DNA of 64,000 nucleotides from Paralithodes platypus (Eukaryota; Arthropoda; Malacostraca; Decapoda; Lithodidae), in the NCBI GenBank assembly GCA_032716605.1, contig CM064552.1, forward strand, positions 1,206,783 through 1,270,782. Reading direction: 5' to 3'. The number at the start of each line of letters is the position of its first letter. Within the stretch, counting starts at the first letter, position 1. Position numbers and translations under genes: made by a program. Under the pieces are notes generated by a model. It was not told the DNA's origin, ran no database searches, and was given only the letters and a program-made list of their open reading frames with translations. Of this stretch, positions 54,101 to 60,100 are shown in pieces.

Positions 54101-57100
54101 GAACTTAGCTAGCTCTCTATGATTGTCATTGTTTAGTTTTAAAAGTAAGAGCATGATCTAACTGATATGCATAAGTACTGAGTAATACAGTAACGCGAAT
54201 TACTGTACAACAAATAGAGTGGCGCTCTCAGTTCCGTTACTATGAAAACTAATGGCATTACCGTCATTGCTACCAAAATAGTAGCGTCTCTAGTTCTCTA
54301 CATAACACCGCTATTCCCAGTGCATCAAGTCTTATGTTGACTACTGTATATGCTGGCACATTTGGGGGTCAACTGTACTACATGAGGGGCTTTTGTACAT
54401 CTATGATAGCATGGGCTCAACTTGTGTGTACCCCATCACAGTTTTTCAAGAACAGAGGCAGCACAATGGTAGCCTAGAATTGCCATGGGGCAGATGTTGA
54501 ACAATAGCATTTTTAATGGACAGAAGACTTTCTTTGTACCAAACCAGCCTCTTACAATGCCCATATGAACCTTTTTGCACACAGCCTCAGAGCATATTGA
54601 GGCTGTTTTCTTTGTACCTCAATATCTATCAGGATGATGAGCAAATACAGATTTAATGTGGGGTGAAGCCTACCATATATAAAGCCTTATTAGTATTATA
54701 AAAACACAATTTTTTTTTAGAATGAACCAAGAACCTATCTGCCAATTTCATCAGAAAATAGTGTTCAACCATACAAAATCAAAGCACACAGAGATCTGTT
54801 GAATGCAGTAGATATGTAGTTGGGGGGAGCACTGTATACATATTATTCTGGATAAAATAAAAATAACAATGACAATAAGCAATGATTAGTAAAGATATCC
54901 TAGTAGTGTAATCAGTGAGGAGGGGGTTACTAAGTCAACCTGTGGAGGGAGTTATATAATACCTTGCTCATGCTGGGAGAATCAACCTACCATACACACT
55001 ATAGTCCATTTCTTTCCAGCTGACGGAATATTGAATCCTTTAGCAACTGATTTCTCGATACTCGGTAGAAAAATGCGAAACTACCTTGTCTCTTCATCAT
55101 ATCAATACCAAGTTTTAGTAACTATAATCCTTTCATTCTAGGTTGGGCAGAAATCGTAACCTCTAACCTCTGTAACTCAAAAAGGGCTAGAGCAAATGAG
55201 CTGTCAATTTCCACACCTATGCCCTAGCCAAGTCTTCCTATTTGGTAGAAATATTCGCTTGATTACTCTAGTCCTTTTCGAGTTATGAGAGGCTAGAGGT
55301 TACGGTTTCTGCCCAACCTAGCATGAACAGACTATAACAACATATTACGCTTCAGAATCTTTGTAATAGCCGAAAACTCAAGATGATGACATGACAATTT
55401 ACCACCAGCTGGAGAAGAACAGACTATAAGAGATCCTGTAGTAAGAAAGAGCGGCCAACTTTTTCTTTGGACGCCATTTTAGTGCCCTAATCATCAAACA
55501 AAGGAGTGAACTTTGACTTTTGATCACATATAATTTAGATTCAAAGACCAAACTATATCATTCTTGTACCAGAAGTGTTTAATGTTTATTGCGAGTGTGG
55601 ACATACTTAATTTAGATTCAAAGACCAAACTATATATCCTGTACCAGAAGTGTTGAGTGTTTACAATGGGTGTGGACATTATTGGAGTGTAAAGAGAAGA
55701 TAATGATACCAGTGGCGCCAAAATGGAGGTTAGCCGGTCTCAAAACATATTTTGTAACTCTGATTTTTTATGAAGTGATTCTCCACCACAATTGTGGTGG
55801 AGAAGTGGCTGAGCTCTCCTTACTCTCAGGTCCCAACCGTTGACAACCTATGGTAATGGCGGTGTCACACTAGCCAGATTTCACCTAATCATTTTCTGCC
55901 GATTGTGGAATGGCATCTTCAAAATCTAAGCTGCATTATTATTTAGATACTTTACATAATCTACCTTCAGACATCTTCAAATCTGAGCTATATAATTATT
56001 TAGATACTTTACATAATCTACCTTCAGGTTAATTTCCAATACCAATGACAAAGAGCCCTGAAATGTTGTAAGAACACACTTGCTTGTCAAAAATTGCCAG
56101 AAAATGTGCTTGTGTGACATCGCCTCAACATTCATTATTTGTGCAAGTATAATCGAAACTGTTTATGAGCAATTGCCAACTACAGTATTACTTTTGCAAT
56201 ACAAAGATCAGTGCATGGTTTTTAGTAAATTTCAAAGTGACAACACATTTAAAATAATGATGTAATAAATTGGATAAGCTTGAGATTGATAGAAAAGGGC
56301 ATTACTTGAGAGCAAATATCATGAACGGTACACTAAGAATGGTCACACAGCAAAGGTGCACAAACGAACACACACACGGGTTATAGGAACTGGAATAAAT
56401 AAGTATGGTTGCTGCTAGAAATTCATGGCACACTGCTTGTATTTCGGAGTAGAGTTGTTAATGCCTAACCGCCCAAGACGCAAAAAATTAATTGAATCTT
56501 CTTACTAATTATTTGCCTAATAATTACATTTTTGGAGACTCATTTTGTAGTCCGATGGTCGAATGGTCCAGGCATTTTGGCTCGAACGTCCCTTGATTTT
56601 GGTTCTGTCAATCTTTCAACTCTGGGGGAGGCACTTGCTACAGGCAGTTCTGCCTTTTGTCTCCCTCACTCACATAAAACAAATATACTGTATATATATA
56701 CTGTACTGTCTGTATATATTGAGCCAGGATATATGTCACGGGTGTAATAGTAATATACAAGTCAACACTCACTGTCTCTTATTGTTGTTGTCGTTCCCTA
56801 AGCTGCCTGGACTTGTCTCTTATGTTATTATCAGGTTGTGTACATGTGCAGCTTGTGTTCTCATACATTCTACTTAGTTATCTCGGTTTTGCAAATTTAT
56901 TTTTTTATTTACTTATTTATTTATTTACTTATTTATTTATTTAATTATTTTTTGCAAGTTATACAATATAATTTATGTTGTGATTATAGTTATGGTTATA
57001 AACTGAGTTTGGTTGGCATTTCAATTAAGTACTGTAGTCAAATTTCTAACATTAATTGCGTACATGGTACCATGAATATCCGGCAGCAAATTATACGCTG

Positions 57101-60100
57101 GTGTAATAAAAACAAATACGGAAGAACCCTATCATATACTTACTGTTGAAAACGTAAGTACCCGTGAAACTAAAGCCTCAACTATCACAAACTAATTGCG
57201 GGATATACAGGTGAAGGAATTGTAAAGTAAAGGTAAAGGCTATAGATAAAGAAGCAAAAATAAAAAACACTAATTTACAACTACCGGTAGATATTATGCC
57301 ATTTAAAAGTAATAAAAAAAAAATTGATACATAAATAGTAAACAAATAAAAAAATCAAATAAAAAAATCAATATAAAAGCGATTAGTAGACAGATAATAT
57401 AAAAGTTAAGAAATAAAATATAACCGATTATACTTGGGGAGAGTGAGAGAGAGAAGACACACACACACTCTAGTTGAAAGAAATGGAAAGCAACGATAGC
57501 ATAGCCAAAAAACAAAACAATAGATTAAACCCAACACTACTGGTACTGCAAACCTAATAAACAACATAGCAATGACAAATGAAGAGCAGACTACTGTATA
57601 TTAACCCCTTCACCACCATTATGTTATCAACCTATCTGACTCAAATGGGTAAATACGGTCTCAATAACCTATTAGTAACATAGGTCCTACTTAAACTGTA
57701 TAAAATCATCCCATTTTAGCCAGAATCAAAGGTAAGGAGGCATCCTGGTGCTGAAGGGGTTAAAAGAGAAGATAGGTTAAATAAAACCACCATTTGAGGA
57801 GGAACACTATTGACATTTGGCAGATAGCTACTTCAGGTCACTAACTGACCTGAAGAGGCTACCAGCGTAACGTTGTCAATAAAGTGCACCTCCTCATTTA
57901 CTCGAGATGCGCCTTCACGGGAGGAAGGGATATTATATACCCTAATACTGTATTCTCGTTTCTGTCCCTTTCTTTTATTACATTTCCCTTTTTTGTTTGC
58001 ATGATAACTATTTTTTTAATAAATTTATATATATTAATCTCTTTCTTCAGCTGTCATTACTTTCTCTACATTTGTTTGTCTAATCTCCTGGATAGTGATA
58101 CAACTTGAGGTAAATGTCGTCCAACTCACCCGAGATGAACTCCTTGGGCGTCTGCTTCTTTCGTGAGGTAGAGACGCGGTAGACACAGAAGTCGTTGATC
58201 CGCAGCACACAGCACTGGGACATCATCTTACGCAGCTGTGATGCCACCACCCCTTTGTGAGGACTGTTGCCACCCCCACCACCACCCCCGGTCCCCCCTC
58301 CTGCATCACTGGTCGAGGGGGGGCGGCTACCGGTGCCCTGGGTATTATAATGTAAAACTTGCAAAATAAACAAACCAAAACTGGGACGACACAAGATAAA
58401 TGCAAAAGAACTAATCAAAATCGCTATGTGGAAATAACGCTTAATAAAATAAACATTAGAAATAAAAGAACGCAATCCACCACATAGGGTGTACACAACT
58501 ACATGAGCAAGTCAATCTGGTTCCATAATATTGCATATTGTCTATTCATTGTGAAATCTTGAAATCATGTGTATGATGTGTCCCAAACTCTCATTATCTA
58601 TAAAGGACTTGAGCAATCTCACTAGTATTTCGGAAGTTAATAAATATATGAACTCCACAAATAAATTGAAAAAATCATGCTGAACATAGCAAACAAAACA
58701 TAAGTAAAATCTTAACACAAAAAATCACAAAACAGAATCGCAATACCCTATATGTATATAATTACAATTAGTTTATCACAAAAATATCTCAGTGACTAGG
58801 AGAGTCTTTAGGAAAGGTTAAGTTAGGTTTTAAGATTATTCTAAAGCTAAAAAAATCAATAATATTTTAAAATAATCAAAATACAAAAAATTATCTCTCA
58901 CAGCATTTCTATGGACAGTATTTTATTGATACAGTATATTAGAGTATTCTGAAAGTTTGGGCTGAAAATAATCAGTACCGGAAATAACACTGCCAGTGTC
59001 TTCTTGAAAATGACCTAGGGTGAAATACTGTACCTGTTGTGGTGGAGAGGGCGGATGTGGTGGAGCACGGGAGAGAGGTGTGTGAGAGGACTTGGCAGGG
59101 TTGAGGATGTCAATCAACAAGGTGCGGAACTCGGCCAGAGCCGACTGAGCCCACATCGCCGGCCCACAGTCAACAGTGTATCTGCAGGGGGAGGAGAGAG
59201 AGAGGCAGGGCTAGTTATTCTCTGAAACATACACTTCATGAATGAAACCTATACATATTCATAATGGTACCTTGCTACATATGCACACCCTACCCACCAC
59301 ACACACCTTTCATCCGCCCTCCACCATGTACTGTACACAAACCCTACTCACACCTTATGCACCATTACAAATACACTACATATCTAATTCAGAGACAACA
59401 GTCTGGGTTTTTTTCAGCTGACAATATACAGTACATCCATGATCCTTCTTGATTATTCAGCTAATAGGACAATTTTGTAGCAAAATATGTTGTTAATAAT
59501 GAAAACTTGGCATAGGTATGATGCAGATACACAATACTGTAGTTTCATATTATTCCAGTAAGTATCAAGAAAAAGAAAGCTAAGGAAGTGATTTACTGTC
59601 AATGGAAAACAAAAACTATACATGCACCCATTACACCCCACAAATTTGACATTCAGCCTTTAGAGTTGCTGCTTGACCACATCATGGGATTATCTCTCTG
59701 GTGATCGCAATTCTTTAGTTATAGTTTGGGAAATTTTTAACCCACTCAGATTGTATCAGTGGATGCATAGTAGGGGGCCATCTTCCTTAACCTCTGAAGT
59801 GCGCATGGGGGGTATGAGACACCACACTCCTGTGCTGACGTATTTGAGCTGTTCCCATCACTAACATCGTTATTTTACCATAAATAGCATTAATACTTAT
59901 CCATATGCGCCTATTATAGGTTGATTATAAAGGTATTAACCTGTTACAACAATAAAACAAGTGGAAACAGCGTTTGGATGGTCAAAATCGGCGATACAGG
60001 CCGGGAGTTACATAATGTATGGCTGAGGCAACCTCACTTCCCACCACTTTTCTCCACCTCTGGAGAGAGACTGTCGATCGATACTCTCTCTCTCTCTCTC

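Noticed and set aside
58080..58129. Exon 4 continuing to a stop (frame with ELDDIYLKLYHYPGD)
   Set aside because: It resembles the family by chance, but a GTGAGT donor at 58129 and exon 5, which encodes a much better match with the right phase, show that the exon ends at 58130.
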